In this document: one piece after another, positions 44,223 to 52,872 of the stretch | How the letters are laid out: the number at the start of each line of letters is the position of its first letter | How positions within the stretch are numbered: the stretch's first letter is position 1 | NCBI RefSeq assembly: GCF_009755815.1 | Contig: NZ_WRPK01000015.1 | Span: 1-64,000 of the forward strand | Reading direction: 5' to 3' | Length of the DNA: 64,000 nucleotides | Source: Flavisphingomonas formosensis | GTDB taxonomy: Bacteria; Pseudomonadota; Alphaproteobacteria; Sphingomonadales; Sphingomonadaceae | Position numbers and translations under genes: made by a program | Notes under the pieces: generated by a model | Seen by the model: the letters and a program-made list of their open reading frames with translations, nothing else | Told to the model about the DNA's origin: nothing | The model's database searches: none

Positions 44223-45206
44223 ATGGCGCTGGCCCCGGATCTGCGCGCGGCGATGGTGCTGCCGGCGATATGCGCGCCGATGATGATGGTCTCCGGGCCG
44301 GAGCTGGTCGGCGCCGCTTGCCGGGCGGGGATCATGGCCGGCCTGCCGCGCCACAATGCACGCAGCGCCCAGGAATTCGGCGGCTGGCTGGACGCGCTCC
44401 GCCGATCCTTCGACGACCATCGCGAGACCCATCCTGACGCGCCGGCCGGTCCGCTTGCGGTGAATCTCATCAACGCGCGGCCGCTGGATGAGCTGATCGC
44501 CGATCTCGACCTTTGTTTCGCGCACGGCGTGCAGCTGTTCATCACCGCGATGGGCAATCCGACCGATCTCACCCGCGCCATCCATGATCGCGGTGGCACC
44601 GTGTTCCACGACGTCACCAGCCTGCGCTTCGCCGAGAGGGCGATCGCGGCAGGGGTCGACGGACTGGTTTGCATCGGCAGCGGCGGAGGCGGCCATTCCG
44701 GCACGCTCAACGCGCTTGCCTTCCTGCCGCGCGTGCGCGCGCTGTGGGAAGGCACGATCATCTTCGCCGGCGCCGTGTCGGACGGCGCCGCAATCCGCGC
44801 GGCGGAGATATTGGGCGCGGACCTCGTCTATCTCGGCACCCGCTTCATCGCGACCCGAGAAGCCCGCGCCGACGATGCCTATAAGGCGATGCTGGTCGAC
44901 AGCGGGGTCGGCGATCTCGTCTATACCGACCGGATCAGCGGCGTGCCGGCCAATTGGCTGGCGCCATCGCTGGCCCGTCAGGGACTGGATCCGGCGAACC
45001 TGCCCGTCTCGCCCGGCCCGCGCCGTCACGACCATCTTCCCGAGGGCGTACGGCCGTGGCGCGAGCTGTGGAGCGCCGGCCAGGGCATCGAGACGATCCG
45101 CGACGTACCGGACGTGGCCGAGTTGGTCACGCGGCTGCGGCGCGACTATGTCGCCGCCTGCGCGACGCCGGATTGGCGCGACCGCGCGACCGGAACGGCG
45201 CGATGA
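44223..45206 (+). CDS. Nitronate monooxygenase-family FMN protein
   Basis: The 327-residue TIM-barrel flavoprotein of the 2-nitropropane dioxygenase/NMO family has APMMMVSGPELVGAACRAG, VCIGSGGGGHSGTLN (phosphate-binding loop of FMN) and AGAVSDGAAIRAAEILGADL. In CoA-type catabolic clusters such proteins often act as enoyl- or quinone-reducing enzymes, so nitronate need not be the substrate. It overlaps the next gene by 4 nt. Confidence 0.88.
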   Translation: MALAPDLRAAMVLPAICAPMMMVSGPELVGAACRAGIMAGLPRHNARSAQEFGGWLDALRRSFDDHRETHPDAPAGPLAVNLINARPLDELIADLDLCFAHGVQLFITAMGNPTDLTRAIHDRGGTVFHDVTSLRFAERAIAAGVDGLVCIGSGGGGHSGTLNALAFLPRVRALWEGTIIFAGAVSDGAAIRAAEILGADLVYLGTRFIATREARADDAYKAMLVDSGVGDLVYTDRISGVPANWLAPSLARQGLDPANLPVSPGPRRHDHLPEGVRPWRELWSAGQGIETIRDVPDVAELVTRLRRDYVAACATPDWRDRATGTAR

Positions 45207-45940
45207 TCGAAGGAAGCGCCGAGCCGATCGTCGTCGCGGATCGTGGCGCGGTGCGCCTCGTCATCCTCAATCGACCCGAGGCCCGCAATGCGCTGACTCG
45301 CCAGATGCGGCGCGATTTCGCGCAGCTGCTGGCCGAGGCGGATGCGGATCCCGCGGTCGCCGCCATCATCCTGACCGGTACCGATCCCGCATTCAGCGGC
45401 GGCGTCGACCTACGCGAGCGTGCGGCCGGGCCGCCTCAGCCGCCAGTCGAGCCCAATCCCGGCGTCGTGCTGCGCCGCCTCGTCAAGCCGGCGGTCGCCG
45501 CGATCAATGGCGCCTGCGTGTCCGGCGCGCTGGAGATGGTGCTGAGCTGCGGCTTCGCGATCGCATCCGAGCGGGCGTGTTTCGCGGACACCCATGTCCG
45601 CGTCGGCCTGTTCCCGCGCTGGGGCCAGGGCGTGCTGTTGACCGAGGCGGTCGGCATTCGCCGCGCACGCCAGATGATGCTCGCCAGCCAGCCGATCGAC
45701 GCTGCCACCGCGCTCGCCTGGGGCATCGTCAACGAGGTGGTGCCGCATGACGCGCTGCTCAGCCGGGCGATGGACCTGGCAGAGGCGATCGCGGCGACCG
45801 CGGCGGCGCATCCCCTCCCCTTCGAGCTGTGCGTCGCCATGCTGCGCGATATGGAAGGCGGACGCGCCGCCGGGGCGGCCGAGATCGAGCGCAGGAAGCT
45901 GGCTGCGTTCGACGCGCAGAGAAGACAGGACGGAGCGTGA
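45203..45940 (+). CDS. Enoyl-CoA hydratase/isomerase-family protein
   Basis: The 245-residue crotonase-fold protein has LNRPEARNALTRQMRRDFAQ, FSGGVDLRE, INGACVSGALEMVLSCGFAI and HVRVGLFPRWGQGVLL. The second catalytic acid usually seen around GxxPxxG is not evident, so the reaction may differ from simple hydration. It is translationally coupled to both neighbours. Confidence 0.9.
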   Translation: MIEGSAEPIVVADRGAVRLVILNRPEARNALTRQMRRDFAQLLAEADADPAVAAIILTGTDPAFSGGVDLRERAAGPPQPPVEPNPGVVLRRLVKPAVAAINGACVSGALEMVLSCGFAIASERACFADTHVRVGLFPRWGQGVLLTEAVGIRRARQMMLASQPIDAATALAWGIVNEVVPHDALLSRAMDLAEAIAATAAAHPLPFELCVAMLRDMEGGRAAGAAEIERRKLAAFDAQRRQDGA

Positions 45941-47538
45941 GCGACTACGATTATGTCATCGTCGGGGCAGGCGCAGCCGGCTGCGTGCTGGCCTACCGCC
46001 TTTCCCAGGATCCAGCCAACCGCGTGCTGCTGATCGAGGCGGGCGGCGGGGACGGCCACCCGTTCATCCACATGCCCAAGGGGCTGGGCAAGATCCTGTT
46101 CAATCCCCGCTTCCTCTGGCCGTTCATGACCGAGCCCGAGGCAGTCTCCAACGACACCGGCGAATCCTGGGCGCGCGGGCGCGTGCTCGGCGGATCGAGC
46201 GCGGTGAACGGCATGGTCTGGGTCCATGGCGAGGCGGCCAATTATGACAGGCTCGCCGAGCTGGCCGGTGCCGATTGGAGCTGGACGCATATCCGTCAGG
46301 CCTATTGCGAGCTCGAGGGCCATCAGCTCGGCGACGGGCCGGCGCGGGGCGGCAAGGGGCCGCTGCGCATTTCCCTGTCCGACTATCGCAGCCGCCTGAC
46401 CGAAGCGATGGTCGCGGCCGGCGTGGCGATGGGGCTGAAGCGCGCAGAAGATGTCAACGATCCCGAAGATGGCGAGCGCGTCGGCTATGCGCCGCGCACC
46501 ATTTGGCGTGGGCGGCGGCAGAGTGCGGCGACGGCCTTCCTGCGCCCTGCCCGACGTCGGCCGAACCTCACCATCGTGACCGGCGTGACAGTCGATCGCG
46601 TCGCAGTGGAGAACGGCCGCACGACCGGCGTCGAGGGCCGCAAGGACGGCGCGGCGGCACGGTATACGGCCGCGAAGGAGGTGCTGCTCTGCGCGGGCAC
46701 CATCGCATCGCCCGCGATCCTGCAGCGCTCGGGGATCGGGCCGGCGGCGTCTCTCCGGTCGCTCGGCATCCCGGTGGTGCGGGATCTACCCGCGGTCGGC
46801 GCCAATCTGCGCGAGCATCGCGGCATCGTGATGCAGTGGAAGGTGGACGATCGGCTTTCACAGAATCGCGACTATCGCGGCGTCGGGCTCGTCCGCAGCG
46901 TGCTGCGCTATTTCGCGCAGCATAAGGGCCCGATGGCCGGCGGCGCCTACGACATGGGCGCCTGGTTCAAGACACGGCCGGAACTGCCGATCCCGGACGG
47001 GCAATTGCTCATGTCGCCCTATAGCTTCGACTATGGCGCGCCGTCGCTCAGGGTCGAGCCATCGGGCGGCTTCAACATCTGCGTCTACAAGCTGCGCCCG
47101 GATTCGCAGGGCTCGATCCTGATCCGCTCGCGTGATCCCGCCGATCCGCCGGTCATCCACGCCCGCTATGCGAGCGACGAGAGCGACCGCGCGAGCATCC
47201 CCGTGCTCGTCCGCTACGCGCGGCGTTATGTCGCGCAGGCTCCGCTCAGGGATATGGTGATCGCCGAGACTCGGCCGGGCCCGGAGTTCGAGACCGACGC
47301 GCAGATCTTCGAAGCCTATCGCCGCTTCGGCTATGGCAATTATCACGCCTGCGGCACGTGCCGGATGGGATCGGATGAGGATGCGGTAGTCGACGGCGCG
47401 CTCAACGTGCGGGGCGTCCAAGGCTTGCGGGTCGTCGACGCGTCCGTCTTCCCCTTCATGCTGGCGGGCAATACCCAGGCGCCGGTCATGGCGATCGCCT
47501 GGCGCGCCGCGGACATCGTGCTGCGCGAAAGCCGATGA
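45937..47538 (+). CDS. GMC-family FAD oxidoreductase (choline dehydrogenase-like)
   Basis: The 533-residue protein starts at GTG 45937, overlapping the crotonase stop. It has the FAD dinucleotide motif VGAGAAGCVLAYRL, GRVLGGSSAVNGMVWVHG, LCAGTIASPAILQRSGIGP and the C-terminal active-site region NYHACGTCRMGSDEDAVVDG. It oxidises an alcohol to aldehyde or ketone. It is the third gene of the NMO operon, just upstream of the IclR regulator. Confidence 0.93.
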   Translation: MSDYDYVIVGAGAAGCVLAYRLSQDPANRVLLIEAGGGDGHPFIHMPKGLGKILFNPRFLWPFMTEPEAVSNDTGESWARGRVLGGSSAVNGMVWVHGEAANYDRLAELAGADWSWTHIRQAYCELEGHQLGDGPARGGKGPLRISLSDYRSRLTEAMVAAGVAMGLKRAEDVNDPEDGERVGYAPRTIWRGRRQSAATAFLRPARRRPNLTIVTGVTVDRVAVENGRTTGVEGRKDGAAARYTAAKEVLLCAGTIASPAILQRSGIGPAASLRSLGIPVVRDLPAVGANLREHRGIVMQWKVDDRLSQNRDYRGVGLVRSVLRYFAQHKGPMAGGAYDMGAWFKTRPELPIPDGQLLMSPYSFDYGAPSLRVEPSGGFNICVYKLRPDSQGSILIRSRDPADPPVIHARYASDESDRASIPVLVRYARRYVAQAPLRDMVIAETRPGPEFETDAQIFEAYRRFGYGNYHACGTCRMGSDEDAVVDGALNVRGVQGLRVVDASVFPFMLAGNTQAPVMAIAWRAADIVLRESR

Positions 47539-47586
47539 TCGAAGGAGGACGCTCATCGCTATACAAGCCTCCAAGGGCGTGCAATA

Positions 47587-47596
47587 ATCGCACGAA
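47587..47596 (+). promoter_or_regulatory. WTCGYACR motif before the IclR gene
   Basis: ATCGCACGAA lies 39 nt before the ATG of the regulator, a position suitable for autoregulation. Other copies stand before several operons of the block. Confidence 0.45.
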
Positions 47597-47625
47597 TTGG
47601 ACGATCACCTCAACAGGAAGGGTGA

Positions 47626-48450
47626 ATGGGCACAGCATACGGGGACGGCGCAGCGAAAGCGGAACGGATGGAAACGGGCCCGGGCGAGGGCCGCACGCTG
47701 CGCGACGTGGACCGCATGGGCGGTTTCGCGAAGGGGCTCTCGGTCATCGAATCTTTCGGCAAGGGCCGCAACCGGCTGACCATCGCAGAGGTGGCGCGGC
47801 TGAGCGGACTCGACCGGGCATCAGCGCGGCGATGCCTGCTCACCCTGGTGGAGGCGGGTTATGCCACCACCGACGATCGCTATTTCGAGCTGACGCCGCG
47901 CATCCTGCGGCTCGGCCATTCCTATCTCTCCGCCTCGCTGCCGCGGCTGATCCAGCCTTCGCTCGACCAGCTCTCGAACCGGCTGCGCGAATCCTGCTCG
48001 GCCGCCGTGCTGGACGGCAAGGACGTAATCTACATCGCCCGCTCGTCGCAGCATCACATCATGGGCGCGGGCCTGCATGCCGGCAGCCGCCTGCCCGCCT
48101 ATTGCTCGACGCTCGGCCGCGCGATGCTGGCCGCGTTGCCGCCGGAGCAGGCGCGCGAGATACTGGAAACGAGCGATCGCGCGAAGTTGACCGAAAAGAC
48201 CCTGACCGACGTCGACGCGCTGATGGCCGAGCTCGCGCGGATTCGCGAAGCGGGCTACGCCTATATCGACCAGGAGCTGGAAATCGGTTCCCGCTCCATC
48301 GCCGTGCCGATCCGCAATCTTTCGAACCGCACGGTGGCGGCGGTGAATGTCGGGCTGCACGTCTCGCGCGGCAGCAGCGAGCGTATCCAAGACGAGATAT
48401 TGCCCGCGCTATTCGATCTCCAGACCTTGCTCGGCGAGATACTGCCCTAG
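47626..48450 (+). CDS. IclR-family transcriptional regulator
   Basis: The 274-residue protein has a winged helix-turn-helix (GFAKGLSVIESFGKG, LTIAEVARLSGLDRASARRC, about residues 33-75). The IclR ligand domain follows (VIYIARSSQHHIMGAGLHAG, RLPAYCSTLGRAMLAALPP, SIAVPIRNLSNRTVAAVNVG). It resembles PcaR/PobR-type regulators of aromatic catabolism. It is the only transcription factor seen in the catabolic block, so it is the best candidate to bind the recurring motif. It probably senses a pathway intermediate. Confidence 0.93.
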   Translation: MGTAYGDGAAKAERMETGPGEGRTLRDVDRMGGFAKGLSVIESFGKGRNRLTIAEVARLSGLDRASARRCLLTLVEAGYATTDDRYFELTPRILRLGHSYLSASLPRLIQPSLDQLSNRLRESCSAAVLDGKDVIYIARSSQHHIMGAGLHAGSRLPAYCSTLGRAMLAALPPEQAREILETSDRAKLTEKTLTDVDALMAELARIREAGYAYIDQELEIGSRSIAVPIRNLSNRTVAAVNVGLHVSRGSSERIQDEILPALFDLQTLLGEILP

Positions 48451-48553
48451 GCTTGCGCCCCGCGCACGGGCTCTGCCCATCGACGGATTCCGTAGCCGGG
48501 ACGCCGAGGGCGTCGCGGCTGCTTCGCCACGCCCTGAACAGGAGACTCGTGCC

Positions 48554-49327
48554 GTGAACAACCCCTCCGCCGACCGCCTCGCCGGCCGCGCCGTCATCGT
48601 CACCGGCGCCGCCTCCCCGGCCGGCATCGGCTTCGCCGCGGCGCGCCGGCTCGCCGCCGAGGGCACGCGGCTGTGCCTGACCGATATCGATGGCACCGCC
48701 GTGGCAGCCCGCGCGGAGGAATTGCGGTCGGAAGGCGCCGACGCGTTCGGCCTGGCGCAGGACGTTCGCGACGAAGCGGGCTGGGACGCGGTGATGGGCC
48801 GGACGGTCGGCGCCTATGGCGCGCTCGACGGGCTGGTCAACAATGCCGGGATCGTCGTGCTCGCGCTGGTCGAGCAGCTATCAATCGAGGACTGGCGCCG
48901 CCAGATCGACGTGAACCTGACGAGCTGCTTCCTCGGCTGCCGCGCGGCCTTCCGCCATTTCGGCCCACGCGGCGGCGCGATCGTCAATATCTCGTCGATC
49001 AGCGGCCTCGTTGGATCCAACCGCACCGCTGCCTATGCCGCGAGCAAGGGCGGCATCAGGCTGATGACCAAATCGTTGGCGATCGAGGGCGGGCCGCGCA
49101 ACATCCGGGTCAATTCGGTTCATCCCGGCGTCACCGAAACCGACATGCAAACCATCGCGCGCGCCGATGCTACTGGAGATTCCGCAGCCATCGCCGAGGC
49201 CATCCCGCTGCGCCGGACGACCGGGCCGGACGCCATCGCGGCCGCCATCGCCTTCCTGCTTTCGAGCGACGGGGACTATGTCACGGGCACGGAGCTGGTG
49301 ATCGATGGCGGGCTGACGGCACAGTGA
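48554..49327 (+). CDS. Short-chain dehydrogenase/reductase
   Basis: The 257-residue classical SDR starts at GTG 48554 (AGGAG 10 nt upstream). It has TGAASPAGIGFAAARRLAAE, NNAG, NISSISGLVGSNRTAAYAAS with the following KGG, and VTGTELVIDGGLTAQ. It is likely an alcohol dehydrogenase or hydroxysteroid-type enzyme for the pathway. It is downstream of the IclR gene by about 100 nt. Confidence 0.92.
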   Translation: MNNPSADRLAGRAVIVTGAASPAGIGFAAARRLAAEGTRLCLTDIDGTAVAARAEELRSEGADAFGLAQDVRDEAGWDAVMGRTVGAYGALDGLVNNAGIVVLALVEQLSIEDWRRQIDVNLTSCFLGCRAAFRHFGPRGGAIVNISSISGLVGSNRTAAYAASKGGIRLMTKSLAIEGGPRNIRVNSVHPGVTETDMQTIARADATGDSAAIAEAIPLRRTTGPDAIAAAIAFLLSSDGDYVTGTELVIDGGLTAQ

Positions 49328-49456
49328 GACGAAACTCTTTCCCACTTGTCGGAGAGGTGCAAACAGCTCCGGGGGCCGTTTGAAGGTGAGAGCCTTATTT
49401 TTCGGCGTGAAGAAAAAAGAAGACCCTCATCCAACCTTCTCCCGCGGAGGGCTTGA

Positions 49457-49489
49457 GAAGAAGAAGAAGAAGAAGAAGAAGAAGAAGAA
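49457..49489 (+). repeat. (GAA)11 microsatellite
   Basis: Eleven uninterrupted GAA units are followed by GAG and a run of As. The tract lies between the convergent SDR and enoyl-CoA hydratase genes, 15 nt from the 3' end of the latter. Such a pure triplet tract is rare in a high-GC genome. On the minus strand it reads as a polypyrimidine (TTC) tract inside the 3' region of the hydratase transcript. Confidence 0.9.
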
Positions 49490-49504
49490 GAGAGAAAAAA
49501 ACGA

Positions 49505-50308
49505 TTATCGCCCCCTGAACTCGGGCCTGCGCTTCTCGAGGAACGCCCGCGCGCCTTCCTTGTGATCTTCTGTGAAGAGAGAGAGCTGGTCGTAGGCGAG
49601 CGACGTCTCGAAGGCCCCGCCGGTCATCTGCTTCAGCATCAGGTTCACCGCCATCTTGGTATAGGAGATGGCGAGCGGCGCGCCGGCTGAGAGCTTGCGG
49701 GCAAGCGTGTCGACAAAGTCGTCTAGCTCCACATCAGGCAGGCAATAATTGATCAGACCGATCGCCTCGGCGCGCTGCGCGTCGATTGGATCGCCGATCA
49801 TCAGATATTCCTTGGCGCGATGGAAGCCGATCAGCAATGGCCATAGCGCGGCACCGCCATCCCCTGCGGCGATACCCATCTTCACATGGGAATCGCAGAA
49901 GCGCGCATGCTCCGCCGCCACGACGATGTCGGCCGCCATGGCGATGTTCACGCCCACGCCGTAGGCAGGCCCGCGCACCTTTGCGATGATCGGCTTCTCG
50001 CAATCGAGCATGTTCCAGAACAGCCGGCGCGCGCTGCGCGTCGGCGGGCGACCCGGGCGGCCTTCCTGATTATCGGCATCCTGCACGCTGAGATCGGTGC
50101 CGGCGCAGAAGGCATCGCCCTCTCCGGTGAGGATCACGACCCGGATATCGTCATCTGCATCGACATCGTCCCAGATCCGCTCGATCTCCTTGTGCATAGG
50201 ACGGGAGACGGCATTCTTCCTGCGTGGATTGTTGAGCGTCAGCGTTGCGATGCCATCCGCTTTCGTGACCTTGATCCATTGATAGCGGTCGGGATCGATT
50301 GCCGGCAT
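49505..50308 (-). CDS. Enoyl-CoA hydratase/isomerase
   Basis: The 267-residue protein has LNNPRRKNAVSRPMHKEIER, FCAGTDLSVQDADNQ, KVRGPAYGVGVNIAMAADIV and HVKMGIAAGDGGAALWPLLI, and ends FLEKRRPEFRGR. It is a full-length crotonase. AGGAGGG precedes its ATG and a copy of the shared motif lies about 20 nt upstream. Confidence 0.93.
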   Translation of the reverse strand: MPAIDPDRYQWIKVTKADGIATLTLNNPRRKNAVSRPMHKEIERIWDDVDADDDIRVVILTGEGDAFCAGTDLSVQDADNQEGRPGRPPTRSARRLFWNMLDCEKPIIAKVRGPAYGVGVNIAMAADIVVAAEHARFCDSHVKMGIAAGDGGAALWPLLIGFHRAKEYLMIGDPIDAQRAEAIGLINYCLPDVELDDFVDTLARKLSAGAPLAISYTKMAVNLMLKQMTGGAFETSLAYDQLSLFTEDHKEGARAFLEKRRPEFRGR

Positions 50309-50326
50309 TGTACCCTCCTTAAAGTT

Positions 50327-50346
50327 CGATTTTCGTACATTTGAGC
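50327..50346 (+). promoter_or_regulatory. Shared motif, copy 3 of the 20-nt core
   Basis: CGATTTTCGTACATTTGAGC matches 24215-24234 at 17 of 20 positions. It lies just upstream of the hydratase gene on the opposite strand. GAGCGATT at its end continues as in the TonB receptor site. Confidence 0.5.
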
Positions 50347-50389
50347 GATTGATAAATCGAATAGCGCAGTGGGTGGCACAATCAAGCCT

Positions 50390-50680
50390 TTAGACACACT
50401 GCATCGTGGGGTGCCGATGTGGAAGCGAGGCGCAGATAGCGCTCGATACCATCGTCGATCTTCCCGATGCGCTCGCCGACCTCGGCTTCCCGCGCTCGAC
50501 TGACCTGCGAACCGATACAACCCACGACCAGCCCCAGGGAAAATAGCTCAACCCGTAATAGCCATAGACCTGCTCGCCATAGCCGCGATCGAACGCCGGC
50601 TCGTCATTGCTGTGATGCGGCACGCTGTCGAGCATCTCCTTGTCGAAATCGACGACATAGCCGCCCTACGCATTGCCTCG
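50390..50680 (-). pseudogene. Unidentified gene remnant (PRC-barrel-like?)
   Basis: On the minus strand, GYVVDFDKEMLDSVPHHSND and then FDRGYGEQVYGYYGLSYFPW read in one frame. After a shift near 50540 comes REAEVGERIGKIDDGIERYL, ending in a stop near 50390. The first part resembles the end of PRC-barrel-type proteins, but I am not sure. The N-terminal part is lost upstream near 50680. Confidence 0.4.
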
Positions 50681-50934
50681 CCAGAAAAGCTCCTTTGTTT
50701 GATTGGGGTGCCCCATCAGAGATGTTCCCGATCGCGGGTGATCGGGGATTGCAGGGATGAGGAAGGTGAGCATGGCGACGCGCGAGGAATTTGGTTGCAG
50801 CGATCCGCAATCTCTATGCGGGAGCCACGTCCAGCGAAGGCGCCGATTCTGGACGAGTTTGTAGCGGTAACGGGCTTTCACGGGAAACACGCAATGCCGC
50901 ATACACGGCGAAACCCACTGAAAGACGGCCCACG

Positions 50935-51223
50935 AGATTGATCGCGACCATCCTTGCCGCGCTTCCCGCCGCCACTCCATCCATCTACCCCGAGATCGTC
51001 ACCGATTGCCGTGTAGGCGATGGTGACACAACCCGCTGCGGGCGTGAGCGTATCCGCCTTCATGGGATCGACGCGCCCGAGCTGCCCAGCCATTGCCGCT
51101 GAGGCCGCGACTGCGCGTCGGGGGATCCCTTCGCCTCCATGCAGCGCCTGCGCTCGCCGATGGCGCCGACGATGCGAATCAAGCGGATCGTGCAGGACCG
51201 CTATGGCCGTACGAAGGGGGATC
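50935..51223 (+). pseudogene. Thermonuclease-family nuclease, nonsense and truncated
   Basis: The frame contains CRVGDGDTTRCGRERIRLHG and IDAPELPSHCR, the SNase signature. It then meets an in-frame TGA (51100-51102) where homologues usually have another residue, and goes on in the same frame as GRDCASGDPFASMQRLRSP and IVQDRYGRTKGDL until the IS5-type element at 51223. Both the stop codon and the insertion disable it. Confidence 0.75.
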
Positions 51224-51226
51224 TAG

Positions 51227-52073
51227 GCCGGATCGACATTCAGGGTTCCCAAGCGTGCTGATGGCTGATTCATAGGGCTCTGTGATGGATCACGGAGCAG
51301 CTGATGGCGATCAAGCGATACGAGTTGAGCGATGCGCAGTGGGCGAAGATTGCGCCGTTGCTTCCTGGCAAGGCTGGTGATCCTGGTCGCACGGGATCAG
51401 ATAACCGATTGTTTGTGAACGGATGTTTGTGGGTTCTGCGATCTGGCGCGCACTGGTGCGACCTGCCTGAGCGCTACGGCCGATGGAAGACAGTGCACCG
51501 GCGCTTCAGTCGCTGGTGTAATGCCGGTGTATGGGAGCGGGTATTCGATGCGCTCGCGACGGACCGCGACAACCAGTATCTGATGATCGACAGCACTATC
51601 GTTCGTGCCCACCAGCAGGCGGCGACCGGAAAAGGGGGCGCAGGACCAGGCGCTGGGGCGTTCCCGAGGAGGACTGACGACCAAGATCCATATGCTGGCT
51701 GATGCGTTGGGTCGACCATTGCGATTTCGCATCACCGCCGGACAGGCCCATGACATCACTGCCGCTTCCGACCTCCTGGAAGATCAGCAAACGGAGGCCG
51801 TGCTCGCCGACAAAGCCTATGACAGCAATGCTTTACGCGACAAGATTGCCCAGATGGAGGCGCAGGCGGTGATCCCGTCCAAGCGCAATCGCAAGCTCCT
51901 CATCCCGCACGACACAGAACTCTACAAACAGCGCAATCGGATCGAGCGATGCTTTGGCCGCCTCAAACATTTCCGACGCTTCGCAACACGCTACGATCGC
52001 CGATCCATCCACTTCCTCGGCTTCATTCACCTCGCCGCCGCCATAATCTGGTTACGCTGAATGTCGATCCGGC
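51227..52073 (+). mobile_element. IS5-family insertion sequence, 847 bp
   Basis: Perfect 17-bp terminal inverted repeats, GCCGGATCGACATTCAG at 51227 and its complement ending at 52073, are flanked on both sides by CTAG (51223-51226 and 52074-52077). CTAG is the usual target of the IS427-type group. The element carries one transposase in two overlapping frames and looks complete and young. Confidence 0.9.
51304..52060 (+). CDS. IS5-family (IS427-type) transposase, two overlapping frames
   Basis: The first frame (51304-51702) gives the N-terminal part: LSDAQWAKIAPLLPGKAGDP, GCLWVLRSGAHWCDLPERYG and the first Asp in MIDSTIVRAHQQAA. The second frame, entered at about 51630, gives ALGRSRGGLTTKIHMLADAL, the second Asp region VLADKAYDSNALR and the third acidic residue in NRIERCFGRLKHFRRFATRY, to the stop at 52060. 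The switch lies at AAAAGGGGG (51630-51638) and needs a +1 (or -2) shift. The neighbouring element has the same relation, so programmed frameshifting is likely. Confidence 0.9.
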
Positions 52074-52077
52074 CTAG

Positions 52078-52868
52078 TTTTGGGGGCTGCTTTGGGCGAG
52101 CGGATCGGGGTCTCAGACGAAGAATGGGGAGTGATCGGGCCGCTGTTGCCCCCTGAGCAAGGTCGTGGATGCCGCCCGGCTCAGGATAACCGCCGCTATT
52201 TTGAAGGCATGATATGCATCGCGCGGACCGGTGGGCAGTGGCGGCACCTGCCGGACGAGTATGGCAATTGGAACAGCGTGTTCCGACGCTATCGACGATG
52301 GGTCACGACCGGCGTGTTCGATGCCATGCTCGAGACGCTGACCGAATTGGCGGGGCGCGACACGGCAGCCGACATGATCGACAGCACAGTGGTCCGGGCA
52401 CATCATTGTGTCGTCGGCATAAAAGGGGACTCAGCAAACCGAGGCGCTTGGCCGATCGCGAGGCGGCTTCACCAAGCTCCACGCAAGGTGCGACGCCAGA
52501 GGCCTCCCGCTCGGCTTCGTGCTGACACCCGGGCAGGCACACGACGTGCAGGGCTTCGCACCGCTGTTCCGCATGATAACCGACCGGATCGAAGCCTTCC
52601 TGGCCGATCGAGGCTACGATGCCGATACGATACGCGAGGAGATCGAGGCGGCCGGTGTCGAAGCGGTGATCCCCGCCAAGGTCAACCGGCGCAATCCTGC
52701 CCCGCACGACCGTGCCAAATACAAATGGCGCAACCTGATCGAGCGCATGTTCAACAAACTCAAGAACTGGCGGCGCATCGCGACCCGCTACGACAAAATC
52801 AGGGAATCTTATCTCGGTTTCGTCGCTCTCGCCCCAGTCAAACTCTGGATACCCTTTGTCCACGAAAC
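52078..52868 (+). mobile_element. Second IS5-family insertion sequence, 791 bp
   Basis: The element lies between CTAG at 52074-52077 (shared with the first IS) and CTAG at 52869-52872. Its ends are only weakly complementary (TTTTGGGGGCTGC against GTTTCGTGGACAAAG read inward), so the left end may be altered. It has landed in an acyl-CoA dehydrogenase gene whose coding sequence begins again exactly at the right CTAG. Confidence 0.75.
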
Positions 52869-52872
52869 CTAG
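52080..52872 (+). CDS. IS5-family transposase of the second element, two frames
   Basis: The first frame has GVSDEEWGVIGPLLPPEQGR, GMICIARTGGQWRHLPDEYG and the Asp of ADMIDSTVVRAHH. The second frame begins around AAAAGGGG (52422-52429) with the same +1 relation as in the first IS. It has ALGRSRGGFTKLHARCDARG, FLADRGYDADTIREE and NLIERMFNKLKNWRRIATRY. It is distinct in sequence from the first transposase. Its start is a TTG at 52080 or a codon close by; translation from a weak start is usual for this group. The stop lies in the right CTAG. Confidence 0.82.

Noticed and set aside
49440-49500. Possible CRISPR-like or phage repeat because of the regular pattern.
   Set aside because: The tract is a simple GAA microsatellite with no spacers and no cas genes nearby.
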